A stretch of DNA of 64,000 nucleotides, from NCBI GenBank assembly GCA_023091665.1, contig JALJCQ010000030.1, forward strand, positions 1,428,501-1,492,500. The letters are read 5' to 3'. Below are positions 31,861 through 45,261 of the stretch, in pieces; position 1 is the first letter of the stretch; each line of letters begins with the position of its first letter. A program made the translations under genes and the position numbers. Origin of the DNA: Pythium myriotylum. Lineage: Eukaryota > Oomycota > Peronosporomycetes > Pythiales > Pythiaceae. Under the pieces are notes generated by a model. The model was given only the letters and a program-made list of their open reading frames with translations, did not search any database and was not told where the DNA came from.

Positions 31861-32847
31861 GCATTGCCTCCTACCCCACACAAATACAAACAAAAACGCC
31901 ACTCACGACACCAATACAACAACAACCAACCAACGCATCTACCACGCCACGCAGCAGCAACAACTGCGCCCACACACACGCTAACAACTCCCAAACACGC
32001 AACCACAACACAACACGCACCACGCGACCAACACACGACCACAACACACACACCACAACCACAACAACATACGCCACACCCTCGCCTCCTCACCTCACAC
32101 GGGTTGCTCCTCTTGCTTCACTCACAAACCAACAACCCCACTCACACGAGCCACCAGCTTCTGACGCCACCCACGCCACCCACGCCACCCACGACGGCTG
32201 GGATGCCACGACTCACAGCCCACCCCACCCCCAACCTTCCCAACCGTTTACCACCTAGACCAAGGAGGGTGATCGAACCACTCGATGGTGCCCCCGGTGC
32301 CGATCACCTGTTGTCCGCCAACTTGATTCCGTCGGATGGGGCAAGCTGGTATCGACTTGCCACACCCCACCCCGGACACATCAACTCTCTGTGTGTGCCA
32401 TGGGTCGAACCTCGCAGTCGTCTCGGACGCTCGTCGCTCTTCGGTCTGCACGACACCATGTTGTTCTGGATGGAGGCCACAGCTAGGCTGGAATGAGCTG
32501 GTGATACTCGATACATCCGGGGCCCGTCACAACACGGAGGAGGCCCCTCCTCACCGACTCTTGCTACTTCTCCCAAGCCGAAGCCACCCCCAGGATGCTG
32601 GCATGCTGGCATGCTGGCGTGGGTAGAAAGCGTCGACTCTAGCGGTGCTCCACCAAGGCACACCACGATGGGGTCGCGGCGCGGCGTGGTGAAGTCGAAG
32701 GTGGGCTCGTGCCCTGCGTGTGCCGCTCTGATGGTCTCCTGGACTGCCCTGCTGAGTGTGGTGTGTGTGGCTGTTGATCCGCGGACGTATTTGCAAAGGT
32801 CGGGAGGTGGTCGAGGTGGCTGTTTGGTGGTGTAAAAATCAAAGAGA

Positions 32848-32920
32848 TGGTCATATTGGGGCTCGAACCCAAGACCACAGCGTTATTAGCACTGCGCTCT
32901 ACCGACTGAGCTATACGACC
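32848..32920 (-). tRNA. tRNA-Ile(AAU), unit 15
   Basis: Intact copy; native upstream flank. Confidence 0.97.
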
Positions 32921-33907
32921 GCATTGCCTCCTACCCCACACAAATACAAACAAAAACGCCACTCACGACACCAATACAACAACAACCAACCAACGCATCT
33001 ACCACGCCACGCAGCAGCAACAACTGCGCCCACACACACGCTAACAACTCCCAAACACGCAACCACAACACAACACGCACCACGCGACCAACACACGACC
33101 ACAACACACACACCACAACCACAACAACATACGCCACACCCTCGCCTCCTCACCTCACACGGGTTGCTCCTCTTGCTTCACTCACAAACCAACAACCCCA
33201 CTCACACGAGCCACCAGCTTCTGACGCCACCCACGCCACCCACGCCACCCACGACGGCTGGGATGCCACGACTCACAGCCCACCCCACCCCCAACCTTCC
33301 CAACCGTTTACCACCTAGACCAAGGAGGGTGATCGAACCACTCGATGGTGCCCCCGGTGCCGATCACCTGTTGTCCGCCAACTTGATTCCGTCGGATGGG
33401 GCAAGCTGGTATCGACTTGCCACACCCCACCCCGGACACATCAACTCTCTGTGTGTGCCATGGGTCGAACCTCGCAGTCGTCTCGGACGCTCGTCGCTCT
33501 TCGGTCTGCACGACACCATGTTGTTCTGGATGGAGGCCACAGCTAGGCTGGAATGAGCTGGTGATACTCGATACATCCGGGGCCCGTCACAACACGGAGG
33601 AGGCCCCTCCTCACCGACTCTTGCTACTTCTCCCAAGCCGAAGCCACCCCCAGGATGCTGGCATGCTGGCATGCTGGCGTGGGTAGAAAGCGTCGACTCT
33701 AGCGGTGCTCCACCAAGGCACACCACGATGGGGTCGCGGCGCGGCGTGGTGAAGTCGAAGGTGGGCTCGTGCCCTGCGTGTGCCGCTCTGATGGTCTCCT
33801 GGACTGCCCTGCTGAGTGTGGTGTGTGTGGCTGTTGATCCGCGGACGTATTTGCAAAGGTCGGGAGGTGGTCGAGGTGGCTGTTTGGTGGTGTAAAAATC
33901 AAAGAGA

Positions 33908-33980
33908 TGGTCATATTGGGGCTCGAACCCAAGACCACAGCGTTATTAGCACTGCGCTCTACCGACTGAGCTATACGACC
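33908..33980 (-). tRNA. tRNA-Ile(AAU), unit 16
   Basis: Intact copy; native upstream flank. Confidence 0.97.
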
Positions 33981-34967
33981 GCATTGCCTCCTACCCCACA
34001 CAAATACAAACAAAAACGCCACTCACGACACCAATACAACAACAACCAACCAACGCATCTACCACGCCACGCAGCAGCAACAACTGCGCCCACACACACG
34101 CTAACAACTCCCAAACACGCAACCACAACACAACACGCACCACGCGACCAACACACGACCACAACACACACACCACAACCACAACAACATACGCCACACC
34201 CTCGCCTCCTCACCTCACACGGGTTGCTCCTCTTGCTTCACTCACAAACCAACAACCCCACTCACACGAGCCACCAGCTTCTGACGCCACCCACGCCACC
34301 CACGCCACCCACGACGGCTGGGATGCCACGACTCACAGCCCACCCCACCCCCAACCTTCCCAACCGTTTACCACCTAGACCAAGGAGGGTGATCGAACCA
34401 CTCGATGGTGCCCCCGGTGCCGATCACCTGTTGTCCGCCAACTTGATTCCGTCGGATGGGGCAAGCTGGTATCGACTTGCCACACCCCACCCCGGACACA
34501 TCAACTCTCTGTGTGTGCCATGGGTCGAACCTCGCAGTCGTCTCGGACGCTCGTCGCTCTTCGGTCTGCACGACACCATGTTGTTCTGGATGGAGGCCAC
34601 AGCTAGGCTGGAATGAGCTGGTGATACTCGATACATCCGGGGCCCGTCACAACACGGAGGAGGCCCCTCCTCACCGACTCTTGCTACTTCTCCCAAGCCG
34701 AAGCCACCCCCAGGATGCTGGCATGCTGGCATGCTGGCGTGGGTAGAAAGCGTCGACTCTAGCGGTGCTCCACCAAGGCACACCACGATGGGGTCGCGGC
34801 GCGGCGTGGTGAAGTCGAAGGTGGGCTCGTGCCCTGCGTGTGCCGCTCTGATGGTCTCCTGGACTGCCCTGCTGAGTGTGGTGTGTGTGGCTGTTGATCC
34901 GCGGACGTATTTGCAAAGGTCGGGAGGTGGTCGAGGTGGCTGTTTGGTGGTGTAAAAATCAAAGAGA

Positions 34968-35040
34968 TGGTCATATTGGGGCTCGAACCCAAGACCACAG
35001 CGTTATTAGCACTGCGCTCTACCGACTGAGCTATACGACC
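34968..35040 (-). tRNA. tRNA-Ile(AAU), unit 17
   Basis: Intact copy; native upstream flank. Confidence 0.97.
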
Positions 35041-36027
35041 GCATTGCCTCCTACCCCACACAAATACAAACAAAAACGCCACTCACGACACCAATACAAC
35101 AACAACCAACCAACGCATCTACCACGCCACGCAGCAGCAACAACTGCGCCCACACACACGCTAACAACTCCCAAACACGCAACCACAACACAACACGCAC
35201 CACGCGACCAACACACGACCACAACACACACACCACAACCACAACAACATACGCCACACCCTCGCCTCCTCACCTCACACGGGTTGCTCCTCTTGCTTCA
35301 CTCACAAACCAACAACCCCACTCACACGAGCCACCAGCTTCTGACGCCACCCACGCCACCCACGCCACCCACGACGGCTGGGATGCCACGACTCACAGCC
35401 CACCCCACCCCCAACCTTCCCAACCGTTTACCACCTAGACCAAGGAGGGTGATCGAACCACTCGATGGTGCCCCCGGTGCCGATCACCTGTTGTCCGCCA
35501 ACTTGATTCCGTCGGATGGGGCAAGCTGGTATCGACTTGCCACACCCCACCCCGGACACATCAACTCTCTGTGTGTGCCATGGGTCGAACCTCGCAGTCG
35601 TCTCGGACGCTCGTCGCTCTTCGGTCTGCACGACACCATGTTGTTCTGGATGGAGGCCACAGCTAGGCTGGAATGAGCTGGTGATACTCGATACATCCGG
35701 GGCCCGTCACAACACGGAGGAGGCCCCTCCTCACCGACTCTTGCTACTTCTCCCAAGCCGAAGCCACCCCCAGGATGCTGGCATGCTGGCATGCTGGCGT
35801 GGGTAGAAAGCGTCGACTCTAGCGGTGCTCCACCAAGGCACACCACGATGGGGTCGCGGCGCGGCGTGGTGAAGTCGAAGGTGGGCTCGTGCCCTGCGTG
35901 TGCCGCTCTGATGGTCTCCTGGACTGCCCTGCTGAGTGTGGTGTGTGTGGCTGTTGATCCGCGGACGTATTTGCAAAGGTCGGGAGGTGGTCGAGGTGGC
36001 TGTTTGGTGGTGTAAAAATCAAAGAGA

Positions 36028-36100
36028 TGGTCATATTGGGGCTCGAACCCAAGACCACAGCGTTATTAGCACTGCGCTCTACCGACTGAGCTATACGACC
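36028..36100 (-). tRNA. tRNA-Ile(AAU), unit 18
   Basis: Intact copy; native upstream flank. Confidence 0.97.
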
Positions 36101-37087
36101 GCATTGCCTCCTACCCCACACAAATACAAACAAAAACGCCACTCACGACACCAATACAACAACAACCAACCAACGCATCTACCACGCCACGCAGCAGCAA
36201 CAACTGCGCCCACACACACGCTAACAACTCCCAAACACGCAACCACAACACAACACGCACCACGCGACCAACACACGACCACAACACACACACCACAACC
36301 ACAACAACATACGCCACACCCTCGCCTCCTCACCTCACACGGGTTGCTCCTCTTGCTTCACTCACAAACCAACAACCCCACTCACACGAGCCACCAGCTT
36401 CTGACGCCACCCACGCCACCCACGCCACCCACGACGGCTGGGATGCCACGACTCACAGCCCACCCCACCCCCAACCTTCCCAACCGTTTACCACCTAGAC
36501 CAAGGAGGGTGATCGAACCACTCGATGGTGCCCCCGGTGCCGATCACCTGTTGTCCGCCAACTTGATTCCGTCGGATGGGGCAAGCTGGTATCGACTTGC
36601 CACACCCCACCCCGGACACATCAACTCTCTGTGTGTGCCATGGGTCGAACCTCGCAGTCGTCTCGGACGCTCGTCGCTCTTCGGTCTGCACGACACCATG
36701 TTGTTCTGGATGGAGGCCACAGCTAGGCTGGAATGAGCTGGTGATACTCGATACATCCGGGGCCCGTCACAACACGGAGGAGGCCCCTCCTCACCGACTC
36801 TTGCTACTTCTCCCAAGCCGAAGCCACCCCCAGGATGCTGGCATGCTGGCATGCTGGCGTGGGTAGAAAGCGTCGACTCTAGCGGTGCTCCACCAAGGCA
36901 CACCACGATGGGGTCGCGGCGCGGCGTGGTGAAGTCGAAGGTGGGCTCGTGCCCTGCGTATGCCGCTCTGATGGTCTCCTGGACTGCCCTGCTGAGTGTG
37001 GTGTGTGTGGCTGTTGATCCGCGGACGTATTTGCAAAGGTCGGGAGGTGGTCGAGGTGGCTGTTTGGTGGTGTAAAAATCAAAGAGA

Positions 37088-37160
37088 TGGTCATATTGGG
37101 GCTCGAACCCAAGACCACAGCGTTATTAGCACTGCGCTCTACCGACTGAGCTATACGACC
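37088..37160 (-). tRNA. tRNA-Ile(AAU), unit 19; upstream flank replaced by E3
   Basis: Complete gene abutting E3. The spacer of this unit carries the variant at 36960. Confidence 0.96.
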
Positions 37161-37954
37161 TCACTTCGCAATTTGCTCGCTACCCTTCAAGTGACCAAGT
37201 CCAGAAGTGTCCAGTCCAAGCACCCAGCCCAGCTGCCAGCCCATCACCCCCGACCCTCTCCACACCCAGTCGCCATGACCAAGGGTGCTGCGAGAGCCAA
37301 GACCAAGCGCAAGAAGCTTGGCATCGGGACGCTGCCGCCACCGCGCCGACCAGTCGGCATCCCATGCGTGCTTCCTTCGGCTTCATCGGGAGAGCCGACA
37401 TTCACCACATGGAGAGCGCGCGCCAGAGCTCGGCCACCCGGTCGACTCTAATATCAACCCACCGCTGATCAACCCACGCCGTGACCAACACTCACGGCAC
37501 CCAGCCACCAACCTTCACTCACGAGACCGTTGGGTAACCAACACTCACCGACACCAACCTCAACCCAACCAGCACTCACCGACACCAACCTCAACCCAAC
37601 CAGCACTCACCGACACCAACCTCAACCCAACCAGCATTCAAGCAACCCAGCATCAACCCAACCGGCATTCAGCCAACCCAGCTTCAACCCAACCAACACT
37701 CAACTCACCCAGCATCAACATACCAGCAAACCACCAAATGAAGGTCAAGTTAACCCAGTACCCAGCTTCAACGACAACAGAACAACCACCTCAACAACCC
37801 AACGAACCATGACGCAAGGATTCATCCTCTCAGCACAAACCGACCAGCCAACCACGAGACTCAACCGAACCTTAGCAACATAGAACCCGCACGGGATTAG
37901 CGAGCAGTTAGAAGTCAGTCGTAAATGCTAGTGCAGCAATACAGACGCCTTGAA
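37161..37954 (+). mobile_element. Non-autonomous retroelement E3 (794 bp, three minisatellite copies)
   Basis: Flanked by the 16-bp tRNA duplication (37145-37160 and 37955-37970). It starts TCACTTCGC without the extra C of E1, differs from E1 at several bases (MTKGAARAK instead of MAKGSARAK; a C-to-T near 37186) and has one extra 31-bp minisatellite copy, which accounts for its length. It is therefore an insertion separate from E1/E2. Confidence 0.85.
37275..37451 (+). CDS. Small basic ORF of E3 (58 aa)
   Basis: Same frame and length as in E1, starting MTKGAARAKTKRKK. Confidence 0.35.
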   Translation: MTKGAARAKTKRKKLGIGTLPPPRRPVGIPCVLPSASSGEPTFTTWRARARARPPGRL

Positions 37955-38957
37955 ACTGAGCTATACGACCGCATTGCCTCCTACCCCACACAAATACAAA
38001 CAAAAACGCCACTCACGACACCAATACAACAACAACCAACCAACGCATCTACCACGCCACGCAGCAGCAACAACTGCGCCCACACACACGCTAACAACTC
38101 CCAAACACGCAACCACAACACAACACGCACCACGCGACCAACACACGACCACAACACACACACCACAACCACAACAACATACGCCACACCCTCGCCTCCT
38201 CACCTCACACGGGTTGCTCCTCTTGCTTCACTCACAAACCAACAACCCCACTCACACGAGCCACCAGCTTCTGACGCCACCCACGCCACCCACGCCACCC
38301 ACGACGGCTGGGATGCCACGACTCACAGCCCACCCCACCCCCAACCTTCCCAACCGTTTACCACCTAGACCAAGGAGGGTGATCGAACCACTCGATGGTG
38401 CCCCCGGTGCCGATCACCTGTTGTCCGCCAACTTGATTCCGTCGGATGGGGCAAGCTGGTATCGACTTGCCACACCCCACCCCGGACACATCAACTCTCT
38501 GTGTGTGCCATGGGTCGAACCTCGCAGTCGTCTCGGACGCTCGTCGCTCTTCGGTCTGCACGACACCATGTTGTTCTGGATGGAGGCCACAGCTAGGCTG
38601 GAATGAGCTGGTGATACTCGATACATCCGGGGCCCGTCACAACACGGAGGAGGCCCCTCCTCACCGACTCTTGCTACTTCTCCCAAGCCGAAGCCACCCC
38701 CAGGATGCTGGCATGCTGGCATGCTGGCGTGGGTAGAAAGCGTCGACTCTAGCGGTGCTCCACCAAGGCACACCACGATGGGGTCGCGGCGCGGCGTGGT
38801 GAAGTCGAAGGTGGGCTCGTGCCCTGCGTGTGCCGCTCTGATGGTCTCCTGGACTGCCCTGCTGAGTGTGGTGTGTGTGGCTGTTGATCCGCGGACGTAT
38901 TTGCAAAGGTCGGGAGGTGGTCGAGGTGGCTGTTTGGTGGTGTAAAAATCAAAGAGA

Positions 38958-39030
38958 TGGTCATATTGGGGCTCGAACCCAAGACCACAGCGTTATTAGC
39001 ACTGCGCTCTACCGACTGAGCTATACGACC
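38958..39030 (-). tRNA. tRNA-Ile(AAU), unit 20
   Basis: Intact copy; native upstream flank. First unit after E3. Confidence 0.97.
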
Positions 39031-40017
39031 GCATTGCCTCCTACCCCACACAAATACAAACAAAAACGCCACTCACGACACCAATACAACAACAACCAAC
39101 CAACGCATCTACCACGCCACGCAGCAGCAACAACTGCGCCCACACACACGCTAACAACTTCCAAACACGCAACCACAACACAACACGCACCACGCGACCA
39201 ACACACGACCACAACACACACACCACAACCACAACAACATACGCCACACCCTCGCCTCCTCACCTCACACGGGTTGCTCCTCTTGCTTCACTCACAAACC
39301 AACAACCCCACTCACACGAGCCACCAGCTTCTGACGCCACCCACGCCACCCACGCCACCCACGACGGCTGGGATGCCACGACTCACAGCCCACCCCACCC
39401 CCAACCTTCCCAACCGTTTACCACCTAGACCAAGGAGGGTGATCGAACCACTCGATGGTGCCCCCGGTGCCGATCACCTGTTGTCCGCCAACTTGATTCC
39501 GTCGGATGGGGCAAGCTGGTATCGACTTGCCACACCCCACCCCGGACACATCAACTCTCTGTGTGTGCCATGGGTCGAACCTCGCAGTCGTCTCGGACGC
39601 TCGTCGCTCTTCGGTCTGCACGACACCATGTTGTTCTGGATGGAGGCCACAGCTAGGCTGGAATGAGCTGGTGATACTCGATACATCCGGGGCCCGTCAC
39701 AACACGGAGGAGGCCCCTCCTCACCGACTCTTGCTACTTCTCCCAAGCCGAAGCCACCCCCAGGATGCTGGCATGCTGGCATGCTGGCGTGGGTAGAAAG
39801 CGTCGACTCTAGCGGTGCTCCACCAAGGCACACCACGATGGGGTCGCGGCGCGGCGTGGTGAAGTCGAAGGTGGGCTCGTGCCCTGCGTGTGCCGCTCTG
39901 ATGGTCTCCTGGACTGCCCTGCTGAGTGTGGTGTGTGTGGCTGTTGATCCGCGGACGTATTTGCAAAGGTCGGGAGGTGGTCGAGGTGGCTGTTTGGTGG
40001 TGTAAAAATCAAAGAGA

Positions 40018-40090
40018 TGGTCATATTGGGGCTCGAACCCAAGACCACAGCGTTATTAGCACTGCGCTCTACCGACTGAGCTATACGACC
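40018..40090 (-). tRNA. tRNA-Ile(AAU), unit 21
   Basis: Intact copy; the variant at 39160 is in its spacer, not in the gene. Confidence 0.97.
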
Positions 40091-41077
40091 GCATTGCCTC
40101 CTACCCCACACAAATACAAACAAAAACGCCACTCACGACACCAATACAACAACAACCAACCAACGCATCTACCACGCCACGCAGCAGCAACAACTGCGCC
40201 CACACACACGCTAACAACTCCCAAACACGCAACCACAACACAACACGCACCACGCGACCAACACACGACCACAACACACACACCACAACCACAACAACAT
40301 ACGCCACACCCTCGCCTCCTCACCTCACACGGGTTGCTCCTCTTGCTTCACTCACAAACCAACAACCCCACTCACACGAGCCACCAGCTTCTGACGCCAC
40401 CCACGCCACCCACGCCACCCACGACGGCTGGGATGCCACGACTCACAGCCCACCCCACCCCCAACCTTCCCAACCGTTTACCACCTAGACCAAGGAGGGT
40501 GATCGAACCACTCGATGGTGCCCCCGGTGCCGATCACCTGTTGTCCGCCAACTTGATTCCGTCGGATGGGGCAAGCTGGTATCGACTTGCCACACCCCAC
40601 CCCGGACACATCAACTCTCTGTGTGTGCCATGGGTCGAACCTCGCAGTCGTCTCGGACGCTCGTCGCTCTTCGGTCTGCACGACACCATGTTGTTCTGGA
40701 TGGAGGCCACAGCTAGGCTGGAATGAGCTGGTGATACTCGATACATCCGGGGCCCGTCACAACACGGAGGAGGCCCCTCCTCACCGACTCTTGCTACTTC
40801 TCCCAAGCCGAAGCCACCCCCAGGATGCTGGCATGCTGGCATGCTGGCGTGGGTAGAAAGCGTCGACTCTAGCGGTGCTCCACCAAGGCACACCACGATG
40901 GGGTCGCGGCGCGGCGTGGTGAAGTCGAAGGTGGGCTCGTGCCCTGCGTGTGCCGCTCTGATGGTCTCCTGGACTGCCCTGCTGAGTGTGGTGTGTGTGG
41001 CTGTTGATCCGCGGACGTATTTGCAAAGGTCGGGAGGTGGTCGAGGTGGCTGTTTGGTGGTGTAAAAATCAAAGAGA

Positions 41078-41150
41078 TGGTCATATTGGGGCTCGAACCC
41101 AAGACCACAGCGTTATTAGCACTGCGCTCTACCGACTGAGCTATACGACC
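41078..41150 (-). tRNA. tRNA-Ile(AAU), unit 22
   Basis: Intact copy; native upstream flank. Confidence 0.97.
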
Positions 41151-42137
41151 GCATTGCCTCCTACCCCACACAAATACAAACAAAAACGCCACTCACGACA
41201 CCAATACAACAACAACCAACCAACGCATCTACCACGCCACGCAGCAGCAACAACTGCGCCCACACACACGCTAACAACTCCCAAACACGCAACCACAACA
41301 CAACACGCACCACGCGACCAACACACGACCACAACACACACACCACAACCACAACAACATACGCCACACCCTCGCCTCCTCACCTCACACGGGTTGCTCC
41401 TCTTGCTTCACTCACAAACCAACAACCCCACTCACACGAGCCACCAGCTTCTGACGCCACCCACGCCACCCACGCCACCCACGACGGCTGGGATGCCACG
41501 ACTCACAGCCCACCCCACCCCCAACCTTCCCAACCGTTTACCACCTAGACCAAGGAGGGTGATCGAACCACTCGATGGTGCCCCCGGTGCCGATCACCTG
41601 TTGTCCGCCAACTTGATTCCGTCGGATGGGGCAAGCTGGTATCGACTTGCCACACCCCACCCCGGACACATCAACTCTCTGTGTGTGCCATGGGTCGAAC
41701 CTCGCAGTCGTCTCGGACGCTCGTCGCTCTTCGGTCTGCACGACACCATGTTGTTCTGGATGGAGGCCACAGCTAGGCTGGAATGAGCTGGTGATACTCG
41801 ATACATCCGGGGCCCGTCACAACACGGAGGAGGCCCCTCCTCACCGACTCTTGCTACTTCTCCCAAGCCGAAGCCACCCCCAGGATGCTGGCATGCTGGC
41901 ATGCTGGCGTGGGTAGAAAGCGTCGACTCTAGCGGTGCTCCACCAAGGCACACCACGATGGGGTCGCGGCGCGGCGTGGTGAAGTCGAAGGTGGGCTCGT
42001 GCCCTGCGTGTGCCGCTCTGATGGTCTCCTGGACTGCCCTGCTGAGTGTGGTGTGTGTGGCTGTTGATCCGCGGACGTATTTGCAAAGGTCGGGAGGTGG
42101 TCGAGGTGGCTGTTTGGTGGTGTAAAAATCAAAGAGA

Positions 42138-42210
42138 TGGTCATATTGGGGCTCGAACCCAAGACCACAGCGTTATTAGCACTGCGCTCTACCGACTGAG
42201 CTATACGACC
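42138..42210 (-). tRNA. tRNA-Ile(AAU), unit 23; upstream flank replaced by the truncated LINE
   Basis: Complete gene. Two bases (GC) shared by target and element follow it at the junction with the truncated LINE. Confidence 0.96.
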
Positions 42211-42226
42211 GCACTGGGGCGGTATC

Positions 42227-45052
42227 ATGGGCGATGTTGAGCGCGGTGGTGTTGTCGTCCAAGAGCCTGAGCAGAGCCAGATTGACCGGATGCTCGACAC
42301 GATCGACCGCCGACTGTCTGAAGACGAGCAAAATATCCTCAACGCTCCGATCACAGCGGCGGACCTTGCTAGTGCAATCAAGAAGATGCGGGCATCGTCT
42401 GCACCCGGGATGGATGGGCTTCCAGCTTCGTTCTACCAAGTGGCTCCTGACGTCTTCGGTGAATGCCTCGAGATCGTGTTCAACTACCAGCTTCAGCGAG
42501 GAGAGCTCCTTCGGTGTCAGCGCCAGTCTGCGATCAGTCTGCTGCACAAGAAGGGATCCCGAGCTGACCCAGGCAACTATCGCCCAATTGCTTTGATGGG
42601 TGTCGACGTGAAGGCACTGTCAAAGGTTCTCGCTTTCCGACTGCAGTTGTTCCTGACCAAGCTTGTGCACCAAGACCAGAAGGCTTTCGTGCGTGGTCGC
42701 TCTCTGCATCACCACGTTCGTTTCGTGAGTGACCTGCAAGACCTCGTCACCGCGCGCGACGAAGAAGCCTACGCCATGTTCCTCGACTTTGAGAAGGCGT
42801 ACGACCGCGTCAACTGGAACTACATGTTTCAGGTGCTCGATCGGATGGGATGTGGCGGGGCGTTCTCGGGGTGGGTGAAGCTCCTGTACACTCGACCACG
42901 CGCGCATCTCATGATCAACGGATTCGTGCAAGACCCGCTCTGCCCAACGCGCGGAGTCAAGCAAGGTGATCCGCTGTCGGCGCTGCTGTTCTTGCTTGTT
43001 ATCGAGCCACTCGGTAACCTGCTCCGCCAGCACGAAGAACATGGGATCTGCTTGACAGCGGATGCCACCGTCACGAGTGTTTTCTTCGCCGACGACTCGG
43101 CGTTACTGTCGGGCTCTATCGCTGGTGTCGAGGCGCAACTTGGGTTGGTCGAAGAATACTGTCAAGGCTCCGGCGCCAAGCTCAACGTGAACAAGTGTGT
43201 GCTGATGTCGCTGCATCGAACGCGGCGATGCCCGGGCATACCAGGTGTGCAGGTTCTCGATGAAGACTCCACGGTCAAGTTCCTCGGTCTCCTGTTCGGA
43301 CAGCGACGCACTACGGAGTTGATTGTTGAAGACCTCGATCGACGCTTCTTTGACGGGTTCAAGCAGTGGTTTCGGCGCGCACGGACGCTCCAAGGCAGGC
43401 TCCTCGTCGCCCAGACCATGGTGCTCTCACGTCTGTGGCACTACACTGCTCACGTTGTTGTGCCGCCAGGACGAGTGAAGAAGTGGCAAGCCGCGCTACA
43501 CCGGTTCGTCTTGAGTCGGCGCTACGAACGCGACGCTCGGCATGTCCAGTTGATCTCGAACGAATTTGTCAACCTGCCGCGCGAGTCTGGGGGTCTGCAG
43601 GTACCGAGTCTCGACGGTGTGCTCAAGCGACAGTCACTGCAGCTCCTGCTTCAGTTCACGGCAGCTTCGGCATCGACGACCGGCAACTGGACGGTAGCAG
43701 GAGTCGAGCTGCTGCGGATCAGTCTTCCGCGGTGGGGCCCGCAGAGGCCACTCGACTTTCTCTACGTCAGTCCGTGGCGGCATCGAGGCTCGATCGAGTG
43801 GGACCAGCTCTCTTCGTGGTGGCGTGCGGCCTGGAAGACTTGGTACGCTATCAAGTGGCCGGTGTCGTGGCTCGACCTCCCTCCAGAAGACCGTCTTGCG
43901 TTTGCACTCGACCAACCGATCTGGTTCCATGGCGACAAGAACTTCCAGTTCCTCCCAACCAGCCGTTCCGACACAACGCCGTCCCAGCATCGTTCTCTCA
44001 GCATGATTGCAGAGCCGCAACGAAGCTTCCGTCGGCAAGTTGCCCGTGTCTTTCAGTTGCGATCTCTTCGTGACTTCGCTGGTGAAGGCGACAAGTGGCC
44101 GAGCGCGATCGAGTTTGCTGAGCGACATGTCGACTACACCCAAGTCTCCATCACCCCGTATCGACAGTACACGTGGCTGCTCAAGCTTCACGAGGAAGCC
44201 ACGCAAGTTTTCGGGCGTCTCTGCACAATGTGCTCTGTCCCAGTCGATGGAGTGCTACCGACGGCGCCTGAGCACCAACATCCGCGAGTCGGTGTGGAGA
44301 TCAACGACCGTGTGTGCTGGGTGCCGCGCATTCCACGATCCCAACTGCTCCGCCTGGTGTGGCAAGCTCCAGAGCCGACGAGAACGCATCCGCTGTTCTT
44401 CCACGACCCTCGAGCGCCTACAGACGTGGTCCTCCGATTCAACAAGCTACGCAAGCGGCTTCGTGTGTTGCTTCTCCCGATATACGAAGACCTCCAGTTC
44501 CGCTTGGCGTACGGCTTGTTACCGACTCGCTCACGCTTCTCGTTCATGACGGTGGCAAATCCCGGCATCGTGTACTGTGTTCGACCAGGCTGCAACTCAG
44601 TGGAGACGGCGCGTCATTTGTTCTTCGAGTGTGTGCTGCCGACTGTGATATGGCGCGACATCTTCCGTGATATGTCGGTGTTCTTCACATCTCGACCCTC
44701 CTGGACCGACATTGTCTTCGGTAAAGCCATCCGCGTTGCTCCCGTGTGGAAGGACCACACAGAAGAAATCCAAGACCTGTGGCAAGTCATCCGTGCTGTG
44801 GTGCTTCACCTGTTGTGGACTGAACGCAATGGGCGACTGTTCAACGGGCGGTCCCCGATGCCAACAATTGCAGCACTGCGTGTGGTGTATACGACTGTGG
44901 GTGCTCATGTGCGTGCGTGTCTTCGACGTGTGTACGACGATGCGCAGCGTGCTTCGCTTCAGGTTGTGTTGTCAAGTCTCCAGTCTACGCCTTCTTTCGG
45001 TGCCTTCCTGCAAAACAACATGGGGTTGTTTGCAGTTCGCTTTTTGGCATAA
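42227..45052 (+). pseudogene. Truncated LINE ORF2 (941 codons: RT and CCHC, no endonuclease)
   Basis: Open from an internal ATG equivalent to codon 448 of ORF2 to the normal stop. It keeps the complete reverse transcriptase (LDFEKAYD, KQGDPLS, FADD) and the C-terminal CCHC. It lacks the promoter, ORF1 and endonuclease, so it is an incomplete copy. It has Asp in RADPGNYRPI and FADDSA where the full-length copy has RAHPGNY and FADDST; the Asp form looks like the family consensus. Confidence 0.88.
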
Positions 45053-45183
45053 AAGCGATTTCCTGCCGTTTCTTCTTCTTCAGTGCGGGTGCTTGCTTTC
45101 AATACTGGCTCGAAACCAACCTCGTTTTGGAATCAGAGCGTACCTTCGCGACCGAAGTCAAGCGAAACCACTAGCACAAGAAA

Positions 45184-45261
45184 CCTCCCCGAGGTGGGGA
45201 TCGAACCCGCGCGACCGACAACATCGGGGTCCACGCTCACAACCATTTGAGCTAACCGCAG
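45184..45261 (-). other. Antisense tRNA-like module in the 3' UTR of the truncated LINE
   Basis: Identical to the module in the full-length LINE (D-arm GCTC/GAGC, B box GGGTTCGATCC), at the same distance from the ORF2 stop. Confidence 0.5.

Larger units (their letters stand above)
24441..37160 (-). repeat. tRNA-Ile array, block of units 8-19
   Basis: Twelve uninterrupted 1,060-bp units starting at 24441 and every 1,060 bp thereafter. The only variant I saw is a G-to-A change at 36960 in unit 19, the unit next to E3. Confidence 0.97.
37971..42210 (-). repeat. tRNA-Ile array, block of units 20-23
   Basis: Four units starting at 37971, 39031, 40091 and 41151. Unit 21 has a C-to-T change at 39160. 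Confidence 0.97.
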